Assembly (NCBI RefSeq): GCF_000759835.1
Contig: NZ_BBNB01000005.1
Span: forward strand, 1-36,812
Length of the DNA stretch: 36,812 nucleotides
Direction: 5' to 3'
Source: Citrobacter sedlakii NBRC 105722
Lineage (GTDB): Bacteria > Pseudomonadota > Gammaproteobacteria > Enterobacterales > Enterobacteriaceae
Part shown: positions 8,091 to 20,428 of the stretch, one piece after another
How positions within the stretch are numbered: the stretch's first letter is position 1
Layout of the letters: the number at the start of each line of letters is the position of its first letter
Made by a program: the position numbers and the translations under genes
Notes under the pieces: model-generated
Database searches by the model: none
What the model was told of the DNA's origin: nothing
What the model saw: only the letters and a program-made list of their open reading frames with translations

Positions 8091-9137
8091 ATGAACAGAA
8101 CCGATGAACTGCGTACCGCGCGGATAGACAGTCTGGTAACGCCCGCTGAACTTGCGCACCGGCATCCCGTTTCCGCCGCCGTCGCCCGTCACGTTACCGA
8201 CGCCCGCCGCCGGATTGAAAAAATTTTGAATGGCGAAGATCGCCGCCTGCTGGCCATTGTCGGTCCCTGCTCGATCCACGATCTTGACGCCGCCATGGAA
8301 TATGCCACCCGCTTGCAGACGTTGCGTGACAAGCATCAGGCGCGTCTGGAAATCGTCATGCGCACCTATTTTGAAAAACCACGCACCGTCGTGGGCTGGA
8401 AGGGTCTGATTTCCGATCCCGACCTCAACGGTAGCTACCGTGTGAATCACGGCCTTGAGCTGGCGCGCAAGCTGCTGCTCCAGGTGAATGAGCTGGGCGT
8501 ACCCACCGCCACGGAATTTCTGGATATGGTGACCGGACAATTTATTGCCGACCTGATTAGCTGGGGGGCGATCGGCGCGCGAACCACAGAAAGCCAGATC
8601 CACCGCGAGATGGCCTCGGCGCTCTCCTGCCCGGTGGGCTTTAAAAATGGCACTGACGGCAATACGCGGATCGCGGTGGACGCTATTCGCGCCTCCCGCG
8701 CCAGCCATATGTTCCTGTCACCGGATAAAACCGGTCAGATGACCATTTATCAGACCAGCGGCAACCCGTACGGCCATATCATCATGCGTGGCGGGAAGAA
8801 GCCGAACTATCACGCGGACGATATCGCCGCCGCCTGCGATACGCTACATGAATTCGACCTGCCCGAACATCTGGTCGTCGATTTCAGCCACGGTAACTGT
8901 CAGAAACAGCATCGTCGTCAATTAGACGTTTGCGATGATGTTTGCCAACAGATCCGTAATGGCTCTACGGCCATCGCCGGGATTATGGCGGAAAGTTTCT
9001 TGCGTGAAGGCACACAAAAAATCGTCAGCGGACAGCCGCTGGTTTACGGTCAGTCAATTACCGATCCCTGCCTGAACTGGGAAGATACCGAACGGCTGCT
9101 CGATAAACTCGCCTCGGCGGTAGACAGCCGCTTCTGA
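8091..9137 (+). CDS. aroH: 3-deoxy-7-phosphoheptulonate synthase, Trp-sensitive
   Basis: AroH condenses PEP with erythrose 4-phosphate to DAHP, the first committed step to aromatic amino acids, and is the tryptophan-inhibited isozyme. Starting at ATG 8091 (MNRTDELRTARID) the product is 348 residues, the E. coli AroH length. An upstream in-frame TTG at 8007 would add residues with no homology. Conserved elements include IVGPCSIHD, GARTTESQIHRE, GFKNGTDG, MRGGKKPNYH and DFSHGNCQK, which hold metal and substrate ligands. Closer identity to AroH than to AroF or AroG, together with the TrpR operator upstream, supports the isozyme assignment. A terminator follows the gene. Confidence 0.97.
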   Translation: MNRTDELRTARIDSLVTPAELAHRHPVSAAVARHVTDARRRIEKILNGEDRRLLAIVGPCSIHDLDAAMEYATRLQTLRDKHQARLEIVMRTYFEKPRTVVGWKGLISDPDLNGSYRVNHGLELARKLLLQVNELGVPTATEFLDMVTGQFIADLISWGAIGARTTESQIHREMASALSCPVGFKNGTDGNTRIAVDAIRASRASHMFLSPDKTGQMTIYQTSGNPYGHIIMRGGKKPNYHADDIAAACDTLHEFDLPEHLVVDFSHGNCQKQHRRQLDVCDDVCQQIRNGSTAIAGIMAESFLREGTQKIVSGQPLVYGQSITDPCLNWEDTERLLDKLASAVDSRF

Positions 9138-9145
9138 CCCCCCTT

Positions 9146-9184
9146 GCCCATTCCCCCCGGAATGGGCGCTTGCTCGCATTTTTT
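9146..9184 (+). terminator. aroH terminator
   Basis: A perfect 9-bp stem, GCCCATTCC and GGAATGGGC around CCCC, begins 9 bases after the aroH stop, and a run of six T follows about 12 bases later. This fits a Rho-independent terminator, though the gap before the T run is longer than ideal. Confidence 0.65.
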
Positions 9185-9229
9185 CGCTCCTCCCCTGATT
9201 TATCACTTGTCGTCGCCGGGTATATTATT

Positions 9230-9248
9230 GATAATAATAATCATTGTT
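9230..9248. promoter_or_regulatory. Fur box upstream of hemP
   Basis: GATAATAATAATCATTGTT matches 16 of 19 positions of the Fur consensus GATAATGATAATCATTATC. It lies 28 bases before the hemP start, where bound Fur-Fe2+ would block transcription. This predicts iron-repressed expression, as known for hemP in other enterobacteria. Confidence 0.85.
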
Positions 9249-9275
9249 ACATTAATTATTATTAATTCACGCGCA

Positions 9276-9467
9276 ATGTCATCTATGGATACCTTTGACT
9301 CTTCTCACCCTAAGGAAAGAGAAAGCATCACCCCTTCTCACACGCCGCTTCGCAAAATCAGTAGCCAGAACCTGCTGGGAGAAGACGGTAAAGTTATCAT
9401 TGATCATAATGGACAAGAGTACTTGCTGCGCAAAACGCAGGCGGGGAAATTATTACTGACCAAGTAA
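9276..9467 (+). CDS. hemP: Hemin uptake protein HemP (YdiE)
   Basis: This small 63-residue protein belongs to the HemP family, which is linked to iron and heme uptake and is often encoded with heme receptors; its precise action is poorly known. The C-terminal half carries the family signature: [19 protein letters not shown] followed by [18 protein letters not shown]. The start at ATG 9276 gives the E. coli YdiE length; the frame is open further upstream but overlaps the Fur box and promoter region. A second ATG at 9285 is possible, as neither has a strong ribosome site. It stands alone here, without heme receptor genes, under a Fur box. Confidence 0.9.
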   Translation: MSSMDTFDSSHPKERESITPSHTPLRKISSQNLLGEDGKVIIDHNGQEYLLRKTQAGKLLLTK

Positions 9468-9474
9468 TGGCAAA

Positions 9475-9502
9475 CGCCCGACACGTTTTGCGTATACGGG
9501 CG
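9475..9502. terminator. Hairpin between convergent hemP and selO
   Basis: CGCCCG (9475-9480) pairs with CGGGCG (9497-9502), with partial pairing inside. The hairpin lies directly between the two stop codons and is the only candidate terminator for both genes. T runs are weak. Confidence 0.5.
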
Positions 9503-9511
9503 ATTTAGCCG

Positions 9512-10954
9512 TTAGCTGGAACAACTGATCTCCAGTCGCCGTCCCCAGTCTGGCGGGCGGTGGGTATAGTCGTCGTTACGGTCGTTGAAAGGATGGCGCA
9601 GTACGTCATGTAAACGATGCAGTTCGTCCATCTCCCCCTTTTCTGCCGCGTCGATGGCCCGCTGCGCGAGCCAGTTACGCAACACGACAGCGGGATTCAC
9701 GCTCTGCATCGACGCCTGGCGGGTGGCATCATCTACGCCGTCTAGTTGCAGACGTGTTCGGTAACGCGTGTACCAGGCGTCGAACGCATCACGATCGATA
9801 AACTCATCGCGCAGCGGTGAAGCGGCACTCCGCTGTTCGGTGACGCTTAACATACGGAACGTTCGGCTGTAATCGCTTTTTTCACGCGCCATCAGTCCAA
9901 ACAACGCATTCAACAGCTCGTTATCTTCTTTCTGTTCACTCAAAAAGCCGAGCTTCTGACGCATCCGCTGACCATAGCGCGTTAACAATGCCTGCTGATA
10001 GGTATCCAGCGCCTCATTCAGCGCATCAACGTGAATAAACGGCGACAGGCTCTGGGCGAGGCGCTGGAGGTTCCACAGCCCCACCGCAGGCTGATTGTCA
10101 AAGCGGTAACGCCCCTGGTGATCGGAATGGTTACAGATAAACCCCGGGTCGTAATCATCCAGAAAACCGAACGGACCATAGTCCATCGTCAGTCCCAGAA
10201 TCGACATGTTATCGGTATTCATCACACCATGCGCAAAGCCAACTGTTTGCCAGTCGGCGATAAGCGTCGCGGTACGGCTCACCACATCCCGGAACCAAAG
10301 GACATATTTGTCGTTCTCGTCACGCAGATGCGGCCAATAATGGCGAATGGCGAAGTCGGCAAGTTGCTGAACCTTTTCTGGCTCACGGCGATAATAAAAA
10401 TGTTCAAAATGGCCGAAGCGCATATGACTTTGCGCCACACGTACCAGCATTGCGCCAGCTTCCACCGTCTCGCGATAAACCGGTGTGTCGCTGGTGACGA
10501 TGGTGAGCGCCCGGGTAGTTGGAATGCCCAAATAGTGCATCGCTTCGCTGGCGAGGCTTTCACGAATGGTTGAGCGCAGCACTGCACGCCCGTCGCCCAT
10601 ACGTGAATATGGCGTCAGGCCCGCCCCCTTAAGATGCCAGTCCACGGTGCTGCCATCGGCGAGTAACTGTTCGCCAAGCAGAATGCCACGCCCGTCGCCG
10701 AGCTGCCCGGCCCATACGCCGAACTGATGGCCACTGTACACCTGCGCCAGCGGCGACATACCCGACAGCAACGTCTCGCCCCCCCATACGCCTGCGGGAC
10801 GGTCGGTACTGAACAGCGCAGCAGGAATATTCAGCTGTTGGGCCAGGGCGTCGTTATGCCATATCAGCCGGGAATGGGTCAGCGGCGTCGGAGAAAGTGC
10901 GGTATACGTTGCCGGCAATTCATCATGCCAGCGGGCTGTAAAAGACAGGGTCAT
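9512..10954 (-). CDS. selO: Protein adenylyltransferase SelO (YdiU)
   Basis: SelO is a pseudokinase-fold enzyme that transfers AMP to Ser, Thr or Tyr of target proteins and is linked to redox stress. The 480 residues span the whole family. The conserved [16 protein letters not shown] and AGQLGDGRG are near 64-90. The inverted kinase active site is NTDN, with Asp248 and Asn249, and Asp258 lies in MDYGPFGF. These correspond to Asp246, Asn247 and Asp256 of E. coli. The protein ends in SCSS; this penultimate Cys occupies the place of selenocysteine in animal SelO and can form a regulatory disulfide. It lies downstream of ydiV and converges with hemP. Confidence 0.96.
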   Translation of the reverse strand: MTLSFTARWHDELPATYTALSPTPLTHSRLIWHNDALAQQLNIPAALFSTDRPAGVWGGETLLSGMSPLAQVYSGHQFGVWAGQLGDGRGILLGEQLLADGSTVDWHLKGAGLTPYSRMGDGRAVLRSTIRESLASEAMHYLGIPTTRALTIVTSDTPVYRETVEAGAMLVRVAQSHMRFGHFEHFYYRREPEKVQQLADFAIRHYWPHLRDENDKYVLWFRDVVSRTATLIADWQTVGFAHGVMNTDNMSILGLTMDYGPFGFLDDYDPGFICNHSDHQGRYRFDNQPAVGLWNLQRLAQSLSPFIHVDALNEALDTYQQALLTRYGQRMRQKLGFLSEQKEDNELLNALFGLMAREKSDYSRTFRMLSVTEQRSAASPLRDEFIDRDAFDAWYTRYRTRLQLDGVDDATRQASMQSVNPAVVLRNWLAQRAIDAAEKGEMDELHRLHDVLRHPFNDRNDDYTHRPPDWGRRLEISCSS

Positions 10955-11015
10955 AGGGCCTCCTGTCTGTAGTGTAGTCGGTTAGCGCCATCCTAAACAC
11001 CAGCAAACCGAGGGG

Positions 11016-11729
11016 TTATCCCTGAATTAAGCGAGTCACCTGATCCGCCGTGACGGCAGGCCACAGCGCGCCCTGCATCCCACCGAAACCAAAAGGCGTG
11101 ATGCGTGTCAGCAGTTCCTCGCTATCGATCCCGGCTATCAACAAAGAGTCGCAATAAGGCGAAATTTGCGTCACGATTGCCCGCATAAAGGGGTCGAATG
11201 AAAGGCTCATTGCGCGTCGCTGCACAAAACCACGGTCGAGGGCGACACGTTTAAATAATCCCTCAAATATGGCTTTCGTCGAACTCTCCCCGGCGCCAAA
11301 GTTGGCAAGCACCAGGGGGAAACGTTCGGCCAGGGCGGCAAGCGCCGGATCCGCTTTCCCTGCCGCGAGTGCGGGAAAACTTTCATTAAGGGTGAGTTCA
11401 ATAAATGAAAAACGTTTGATGGCCTGCAACCGTGACGTATTGATTAATAATAACGGTACGATTGCCGGGGTGATATTAATCCATGCGATCAGTTTATGCT
11501 GAATAAAAAAGTGTTGGCAGGTTTCCAGTAGCGCCAGTTTTTCTGCAAATAACTGGCACTGTTCGTCAGGCGAAAGTCGCGGTAATACCAGTTCTGTCGG
11601 AAAGCGCACCTTGCCGTCATCGCTGACAAAGTTCGCGGTCACTTCCAGACCGATAAGTTTTCGTTGTACATTTCGGGCGGGGAGAAAATAAAGTTCAGAA
11701 TGATAAATATTATCCAGCGTGACGTCCAT
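11016..11729 (-). CDS. ydiV: Degenerate EAL-domain protein YdiV (anti-FlhDC factor)
   Basis: YdiV is a catalytically dead EAL protein. In Salmonella it binds FlhD, removes FlhDC from DNA and promotes its degradation by ClpXP, so it represses flagella when nutrients are poor. This copy has 237 residues, the expected length. The signature EAL triad is replaced by EVT at 29-31 (LIGLEVTANF), and other metal ligands are missing, so cyclic di-GMP hydrolysis is not expected. The stretch LALLETCQHFFIQHKLIAW and NFGAGESSTKAIFEGLFKRV are well kept from E. coli and Salmonella, while the C-terminal third is quite divergent. The ATG at 11729 follows a GGGGCGGA site. Function in this host is inferred. Confidence 0.88.
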   Translation of the reverse strand: MDVTLDNIYHSELYFLPARNVQRKLIGLEVTANFVSDDGKVRFPTELVLPRLSPDEQCQLFAEKLALLETCQHFFIQHKLIAWINITPAIVPLLLINTSRLQAIKRFSFIELTLNESFPALAAGKADPALAALAERFPLVLANFGAGESSTKAIFEGLFKRVALDRGFVQRRAMSLSFDPFMRAIVTQISPYCDSLLIAGIDSEELLTRITPFGFGGMQGALWPAVTADQVTRLIQG

Positions 11730-11923
11730 CAGGTCCGCCCCTCAGTCAGGGAGTGATACGGCAACCTGATACAAAGGACGTGAACGCACGTCTTTTCTGC
11801 TGCTAACGGGGAAACGTTCATCATGTCCTTTTTACCCGGAATCCGGTTCCTTTGTATTCGGCTAGCGATATTATATACGCTAATTCAGTTTTATTCTTTT
11901 TTCTGTAATAACCGGAGAGTATA

Positions 11924-11950
11924 CCGTTAATGACAGCCAGGCATTAACGG
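11924..11950 (-). terminator. Hairpin immediately downstream of nlpC
   Basis: CCGTTAATG (11924-11932) and CATTAACGG (11942-11950) form a perfect 9-bp stem starting 2 bases after the nlpC stop. No clear T run follows on the minus strand, so it may be a weak terminator or a 3'-end stabiliser for the btuCED-nlpC transcript. Confidence 0.5.
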
Positions 11951-11952
11951 CG

Positions 11953-12417
11953 TCAGATTCGTCGCGCTTGCCAAAAGTTTTTTCGCCAGTAGACATTATC
12001 CAACGATGATCGCATCACGCCACGGCTGGTGGAAGCATGAATAAACTGACCGTCGGTATCGTAAATACCCACATGCAACCCGCTGTCCCCTGAACCGGTT
12101 TTAAAAAAGACGAGGTCGCCTGGCAGCAGGTCGTCTTTATCAATTTTGGTGCCGATTTTGGCCTGTTGCCGCGTATCGCGCGGCAGCTGTAGCGCGAATT
12201 GATCGCGCATCGTCATAAGGACAAATCCGGAACAATCGACGCCGCGACGGCTCATCCCGCCATAACGATACGGCGTACCGCGCCACGTCCGAAGCTGATC
12301 GTTTAGCCCGGCTATCACGGTAATGGAGTCTGAAAGCCGGGCGTTTGGCGGCGGCGCCCGGTGGCTACTGCATCCTGCCAGAACCAGTGCTGTAAAAAGA
12401 AGAAACCAGAAACGCAT
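11953..12417 (-). CDS. nlpC: NlpC/P60-family lipoprotein, probable murein endopeptidase
   Basis: This 154-residue lipoprotein starts with a short hydrophobic signal and lipobox LAGC, so Cys16 should be lipidated and the protein held in the envelope. The remainder is a single NlpC/P60 papain-like domain, which cuts peptide cross-links of peptidoglycan. Cys62 in DCSGFV is the nucleophile, His115 in LHVGIY the general base, and His127 in FIHAST the probable third residue. It lies 78 bases downstream of btuD in the same direction, as in E. coli, and may share the btu transcript. The E. coli protein's exact substrate is not firmly known to me. Confidence 0.95.
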   Translation of the reverse strand: MRFWFLLFTALVLAGCSSHRAPPPNARLSDSITVIAGLNDQLRTWRGTPYRYGGMSRRGVDCSGFVLMTMRDQFALQLPRDTRQQAKIGTKIDKDDLLPGDLVFFKTGSGDSGLHVGIYDTDGQFIHASTSRGVMRSSLDNVYWRKNFWQARRI

Positions 12418-12495
12418 TCAGGACGAATCCTCTGTTTTTTTATTCTTGTATCAATTTAGCGGGTATTTGCCCCGTTTTTCAAGACGCCGTGTCGT

Positions 12496-13245
12496 TTAGG
12501 TCGTGGAAATAAGCATTCGGTGGCCCTCAATGTCCAGACGGCGGAAATTCAGACCGTAAGCGCGCGCCAGATTCGCCGGGGTCATGACCTCATCGCGCGG
12601 TCCGCTGGCGAGCAGTCTCCCTCCCTTAAGCAACCAGGCTCGATGCGCATGACGCAGCGTATGATTGAGATCGTGGCTGCTCATCACAATGGCGATGCCC
12701 TGCGCGCACAGGGCGCTCAGAATACGATCCAGCGCATTCTGCTGCGCGACGTCAAGACTGTTCATGGGCTCGTCCAGCAGCAGCAATTGTCCCTGCGGAT
12801 TGGTTTCCGGGGCAATTTGCAGGATAACCGCGGCCAGACGTACGCGCTGCCATTCCCCGCCCGAAAGCTGATTCGCATTCCGTCCGAGCTTATCTTCCAG
12901 CCCCAGCGACGCCGCCACCTGATGAAGCTGATGAGTATACGATTTGTCAGCCTGATGCAGCGTCAGAAAATGCCATACCGGCATTGCAAAAGGAGGATTC
13001 TGCTGCTGCGCCAGATATGCCCGATGGCGCGCCAGCCTGTTCGCGGGCCAGGACGCCAGCGCTTCGCCGCCAAATTTGATATGACCTGAGCCGGTGGTAA
13101 GTCCCGCCATACGCGCCAGCAACGTACTTTTTCCGGCGCCATTTGGCCCCACAAGGTGAAGGATCTCCCCGGCGCGAACTTCCGCACTCAGTGGACCAAG
13201 CCGGGTGGTGTCGGCGACATCCTGTAGCTGCATCAGTGAAGACAT
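12496..13245 (-). CDS. btuD: Vitamin B12 ABC transporter ATPase
   Basis: BtuD is the ATP-hydrolysing subunit of the BtuCDF importer that carries cobalamin across the inner membrane. The 249 residues contain Walker [10 protein letters not shown] (33-41), signature LSGGE (127-131), Walker B LLLLDEP (154-160) and the switch His191 in MSSHD. The start ATG overlaps the btuE stop by one base (TAATG), pointing to translational coupling. The BtuF binding protein is encoded elsewhere. All catalytic motifs are intact. Confidence 0.97.
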   Translation of the reverse strand: MSSLMQLQDVADTTRLGPLSAEVRAGEILHLVGPNGAGKSTLLARMAGLTTGSGHIKFGGEALASWPANRLARHRAYLAQQQNPPFAMPVWHFLTLHQADKSYTHQLHQVAASLGLEDKLGRNANQLSGGEWQRVRLAAVILQIAPETNPQGQLLLLDEPMNSLDVAQQNALDRILSALCAQGIAIVMSSHDLNHTLRHAHRAWLLKGGRLLASGPRDEVMTPANLARAYGLNFRRLDIEGHRMLISTT

Positions 13246-13796
13246 TATTTTGCCAGTGCGATTTTGATACTTTCCATTACGATAGGATCTTCAGGCGTCA
13301 TATCAGGTGAAAAACGCTGGACCACCTTTCCGTCCCTGCCCACGAGAAATTTTTCGAAATTCCATAAAATATCGTCTGGATAAAGCGGCGCGCGTCCTTT
13401 GCTTGCCATGCGCTCATAGAAGCCGCTGTTTTCCGGGGCCACTGCGGTTGGCGCAGCGGCAATCAGTTTCTGATACAGGGGATGCCGCCCTTCTCCGTTA
13501 ACCTCAATTTTACTGAACATCGGAAACGTCACGCCCCATGTCGCGGCACACCAGGTTTTGATCTCTTGTTCGCTGCCTGGCTCCTGGCCGAGAAACTGAT
13601 TGCACGGGAATCCCAGCACCAGAAACCCCCGGTCAGCCCAGGCTTTCTGAATATTCTCCAGTTGCTCGTACTGCGGCGTCAGCCCGCATTTTGAGGCCAC
13701 GTTGACCACCAGCAGCACATTACCGGCATATTTCTCCAACGAGATTACGTCCCCATCAATCGTCGTGACTTCAGTATTCAGAATCGAGTCTTGCAT
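13245..13796 (-). CDS. btuE: Thioredoxin/glutathione peroxidase BtuE
   Basis: This 183-residue protein belongs to the glutathione peroxidase family and reduces hydrogen peroxide and lipid peroxides with thioredoxin or glutathione. The peroxidatic Cys37 lies in NVASKCGLT, where animal enzymes have selenocysteine. The family motifs [15 protein letters not shown] and [10 protein letters not shown] (with the conserved Trp and Asn) are intact. It sits between btuC and btuD and is co-transcribed with them, but in E. coli it is not needed for B12 uptake; the placement is historical or linked to stress. It ends in a one-base overlap with btuD. Confidence 0.96.
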   Translation of the reverse strand: MQDSILNTEVTTIDGDVISLEKYAGNVLLVVNVASKCGLTPQYEQLENIQKAWADRGFLVLGFPCNQFLGQEPGSEQEIKTWCAATWGVTFPMFSKIEVNGEGRHPLYQKLIAAAPTAVAPENSGFYERMASKGRAPLYPDDILWNFEKFLVGRDGKVVQRFSPDMTPEDPIVMESIKIALAK

Positions 13797-13858
13797 AGCG
13801 TCTCCAGAAAGTGAGTGATTTCAATGCCAGCTTTTAAGCATAGTTCGTCATGCAAGGT

Positions 13859-14839
13859 CTATCGTCCAGCTTTCAACAGTAACCAGATAAAGACCGGCGC
13901 GCCAAGCGTGGCGGTGACGACGCCGATAGGCAGCTCGGCGGAAGCCAGCGCCAGACGCGCGACCACATCGGCCAGCAATAGCGCAATGGCGCCCGCCAGC
14001 GCGCAACCGGGCAGAAGCACGCGATGATCGGTTAATCCGCATAACCGTAAAATATGCGGGATCACCAGGCCAATAAAACCAATCGCCCCTGCCAGCGCGA
14101 CGCTCACGCCAACCATCCAGCCTGTCGCCACCACCAGCAGATTACGCCAAAACCACAGCGGTAATCCCAATTGGCGGGCCGAGATTTCGCCCAGCGCCAG
14201 CATATTCATAGGCTGGGACTGACAGCAGATCCAGAGCAGAACCGGCACCAGCGCCAGCATCAGCCATGACTGTCCCCAGTCCACGCCGCCAAATCCCCCC
14301 ATCATCCAGTACATCAACTGGCGAAGATCAAAAGAGGTAGAAAAATAGATGGCCCAGGTCATCAGGGCGCTGCAGATAATTCCCAGCGCGACCCCGGCAA
14401 GCAGCAGGCGGCTGGTGGAGAGATGGCGGCGAGCAAAGCGCAGGAGAATCAGTGTGATGATCAGTGCCCCGGCAATGGCGCAAAGACCTAACGACCACTG
14501 CGGCAACGTTCCCTGACCCAACAGAACAGCTGCAATCAGTCCAACGCCAGCGCCATTCGACACGCCCAGCAATCCGGGCTCCGCAAGAGGGTTTTCGAAT
14601 AAAGCCTGCATCACCGCGCCGGAGAGCGCCAGCGCAGCGCCCACCAACAGCACCGCCAGGGTACGCGGCAGACGGATCTGCCAGACAAACAGTTCACCAC
14701 GCGGGGTCAGCCAGTCAGCAGGCCAAATCCACTGTTCTCCCGCACACAGGCTTAAAAGCAGCGCCAGTACCATCAGTACTGTAAGACTCAGGAGCCAGCG
14801 TACATTCTGTCGCTGTTGTTGACGGGCAAAAGTCAGCAT
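13859..14839 (-). CDS. btuC: Vitamin B12 ABC transporter permease
   Basis: BtuC forms the membrane channel of BtuCDF; each of two copies has about ten helices. The ATG at 14839 gives [15 protein letters not shown] and 326 residues, the E. coli length; an ATG three codons earlier (14848) is possible but lacks a better ribosome site. The FecCD-family features are present: many hydrophobic segments, [19 protein letters not shown] in the first third, GALAGSG-like glycine-rich turns, and [15 protein letters not shown], which forms the cytoplasmic coupling helices touching BtuD. It is the first gene of the btuC-btuE-btuD set and follows the ihfA terminator. In E. coli there is read-through from ihfA. 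Confidence 0.96.
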   Translation of the reverse strand: MLTFARQQQRQNVRWLLSLTVLMVLALLLSLCAGEQWIWPADWLTPRGELFVWQIRLPRTLAVLLVGAALALSGAVMQALFENPLAEPGLLGVSNGAGVGLIAAVLLGQGTLPQWSLGLCAIAGALIITLILLRFARRHLSTSRLLLAGVALGIICSALMTWAIYFSTSFDLRQLMYWMMGGFGGVDWGQSWLMLALVPVLLWICCQSQPMNMLALGEISARQLGLPLWFWRNLLVVATGWMVGVSVALAGAIGFIGLVIPHILRLCGLTDHRVLLPGCALAGAIALLLADVVARLALASAELPIGVVTATLGAPVFIWLLLKAGR

Positions 14840-14900
14840 GTTTTCCATTCAGCTGCAAAGGATGTGATTGATTCTACGGTGCCGCGCGAGGACAGAAAAG

Positions 14901-14927
14901 AAAAAAGGCCGCATTGCGGCCTTTTTT
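14901..14927 (-). terminator. ihfA terminator
   Basis: A-run, GGCCGCATTGCGGCC, T-run: a near-perfect hairpin flanked by six A and six T, 20 bases after the ihfA stop. The symmetrical A/T flanks make it able to terminate in both directions. It separates the phe-ihfA operon from btuC. Confidence 0.9.
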
Positions 14928-14947
14928 GTTATTTAAGACGGTTCTGA

Positions 14948-15247
14948 TCACTCGTCTTTGGGCGAAGCGTTTTCAACCCGGCTCTTTAACTTCTGTCCGG
15001 GTCTGAAGGTCACCACGCGCCTTGCTGTAATGGGAATATCTTCACCCGTTTTCGGGTTACGTCCCGGACGTTGATTCTTATCACGCAGATCGAAATTACC
15101 AAAACCAGAGAGTTTTACCTGCTCACCGTTTTCCAGAGCACGACGGATCTCTTCGAAAAACAGTTCGACCAGTTCTTTGGCATCCCGCTTGCTAAGCCCA
15201 AGCTTATCAAACAGATATTCTGACATTTCAGCTTTTGTAAGCGCCAT
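14948..15247 (-). CDS. ihfA: Integration host factor subunit alpha
   Basis: IHF-alpha pairs with IHF-beta to bend DNA sharply at specific sites, acting in recombination, replication and transcription. The 99 residues have the HU/IHF fold: N-terminal helices, the [20 protein letters not shown] beta-arm region, and Pro65 at the arm tip, which inserts between base pairs. It starts 4 bases after the pheT stop and is the last gene of the thrS-infC-rpmI-rplT-pheM-pheS-pheT-ihfA direction, with the strong hairpin following. In E. coli it also has internal promoters in pheT under stress control. Confidence 0.98.
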
Positions 15248-15251
15248 AGGT

Positions 15252-18704
<3,453 letters not shown>

Positions 18705-18738
18705 TCACAAAACACATAAGTGTTTTAACAGCGCTTGC

Positions 18739-18870
18739 GCTGCCCCCACAGGGCGAGGCTGCAAGCCGAGTCACGCGGCAAGAGAGCGCATCCTCAGAAG
18801 CGTACATCAGTACGTGACTGGGGTGAGCGAATGCAGCCAACACAACGACAACTTGAAGGATAAAGCGTAT
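18739..18870. repeat. ERIC (intergenic repeat unit) element
   Basis: About 130 bases match the enterobacterial repetitive intergenic consensus. The element contains CTGCAAGCCGAGTCAC, and 20 of 22 bases at 18808-18829 equal the well-known ERIC core ending GTGACTGGGGTGAGCG. It also contains GCAGCCAACACA and AACTTGAAGGAT. A core palindrome CGTAC-ATCA-GTACG is at 18801-18814. It lies inside the transcribed leader between the pheM attenuator and pheS, typical of ERIC elements, which sit in transcribed spacers. The outer limits are approximate. Confidence 0.88.
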
Positions 18871-18897
18871 AAAAAAAGCCTCCACCAGGGAGGCTTT
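18871..18897 (-). terminator. pheM attenuator terminator
   Basis: AAAGCCTCC-ACCAG-GGAGGCTTT followed on the minus strand by a seven-T run, 46 bases after the pheM stop. This is the terminator of the phenylalanine attenuator: when charged tRNA-Phe is plentiful it stops transcription before pheS, and ribosome stalling on the leader's Phe codons prevents it forming. Confidence 0.93.
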
Positions 18898-18942
18898 ATG
18901 CGCTGTTTTTCGTTTCTTCTTTCACGCGCTAGCCTCCTGGAA

Positions 18943-18987
18943 TCAGGTGCTAAAGTAAAAAAAGAAGCGGAAAATAGCAGCATTCAT
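18943..18987 (-). CDS. pheM: pheST operon leader peptide
   Basis: This 14-codon frame encodes [14 protein letters not shown], identical in plan to the E. coli leader, with five phenylalanines (three consecutive, FFF). It starts at ATG 18987, between the rplT terminator and the attenuator. Translation senses charged tRNA-Phe; slow decoding of the Phe run favours the antiterminator structure and expression of pheS and pheT. The peptide itself has no known further role. Confidence 0.96.
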
Positions 18988-19078
18988 GCTTGCGTTACCT
19001 TGTAGGGTAAAAACCGGAGAACCTTTATTGAAAAGGGTTACGGATGAATTGTCAACTCATTGACGACATTACAAATAA

Positions 19079-19105
19079 AAGAGAGGGAGCCAGGCTCCCT
19101 CTTTT
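19079..19105 (-). terminator. rplT terminator
   Basis: AGAGGGAGCC and GGCTCCCTCT form a perfect, GC-rich stem just after the rplT stop, followed on the minus strand by a TTTTATTT run. It separates the ribosomal protein genes from the pheM promoter region, though read-through may add to phe expression. Confidence 0.9.
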
Positions 19106-19112
19106 CACTGGC

Positions 19113-19484
<372 letters not shown>

Positions 19485-19586
19485 CTATTCTGATTTGCCC
19501 TTTACCGCTGTCAACCCAGGGCCTGAATTGCCTGGCGTTGAAGCGCGTCGATTGGGCGTAAAAAAGTTAAAAAAATCGTTAACGGC

Positions 19587-19808
<222 letters not shown>

Positions 19809-19839
19809 TTAATTAAACGAAACGTAGGGCGAACAAAAT

Positions 19840-19863
19840 CTGTGAAGCCCGAAGGCTTCACAG
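19840..19863 (-). promoter_or_regulatory. infC-rpmI intercistronic UUCG hairpin
   Basis: CTGTGAAGCC-TTCG-GGCTTCACAG (minus strand) is a perfect 10-bp stem with a UUCG tetraloop closed by C-G, an unusually stable fold, followed by ATTTTG. It lies between the infC stop and rpmI start, in the region where L20 control and partial termination act in E. coli. Whether it works mainly as a terminator or as part of the L20 operator is not shown by sequence. Confidence 0.7.
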
Positions 19864-19882
19864 AAATGGTTACTTGAAGGCC

Positions 19883-20428
<546 letters not shown>

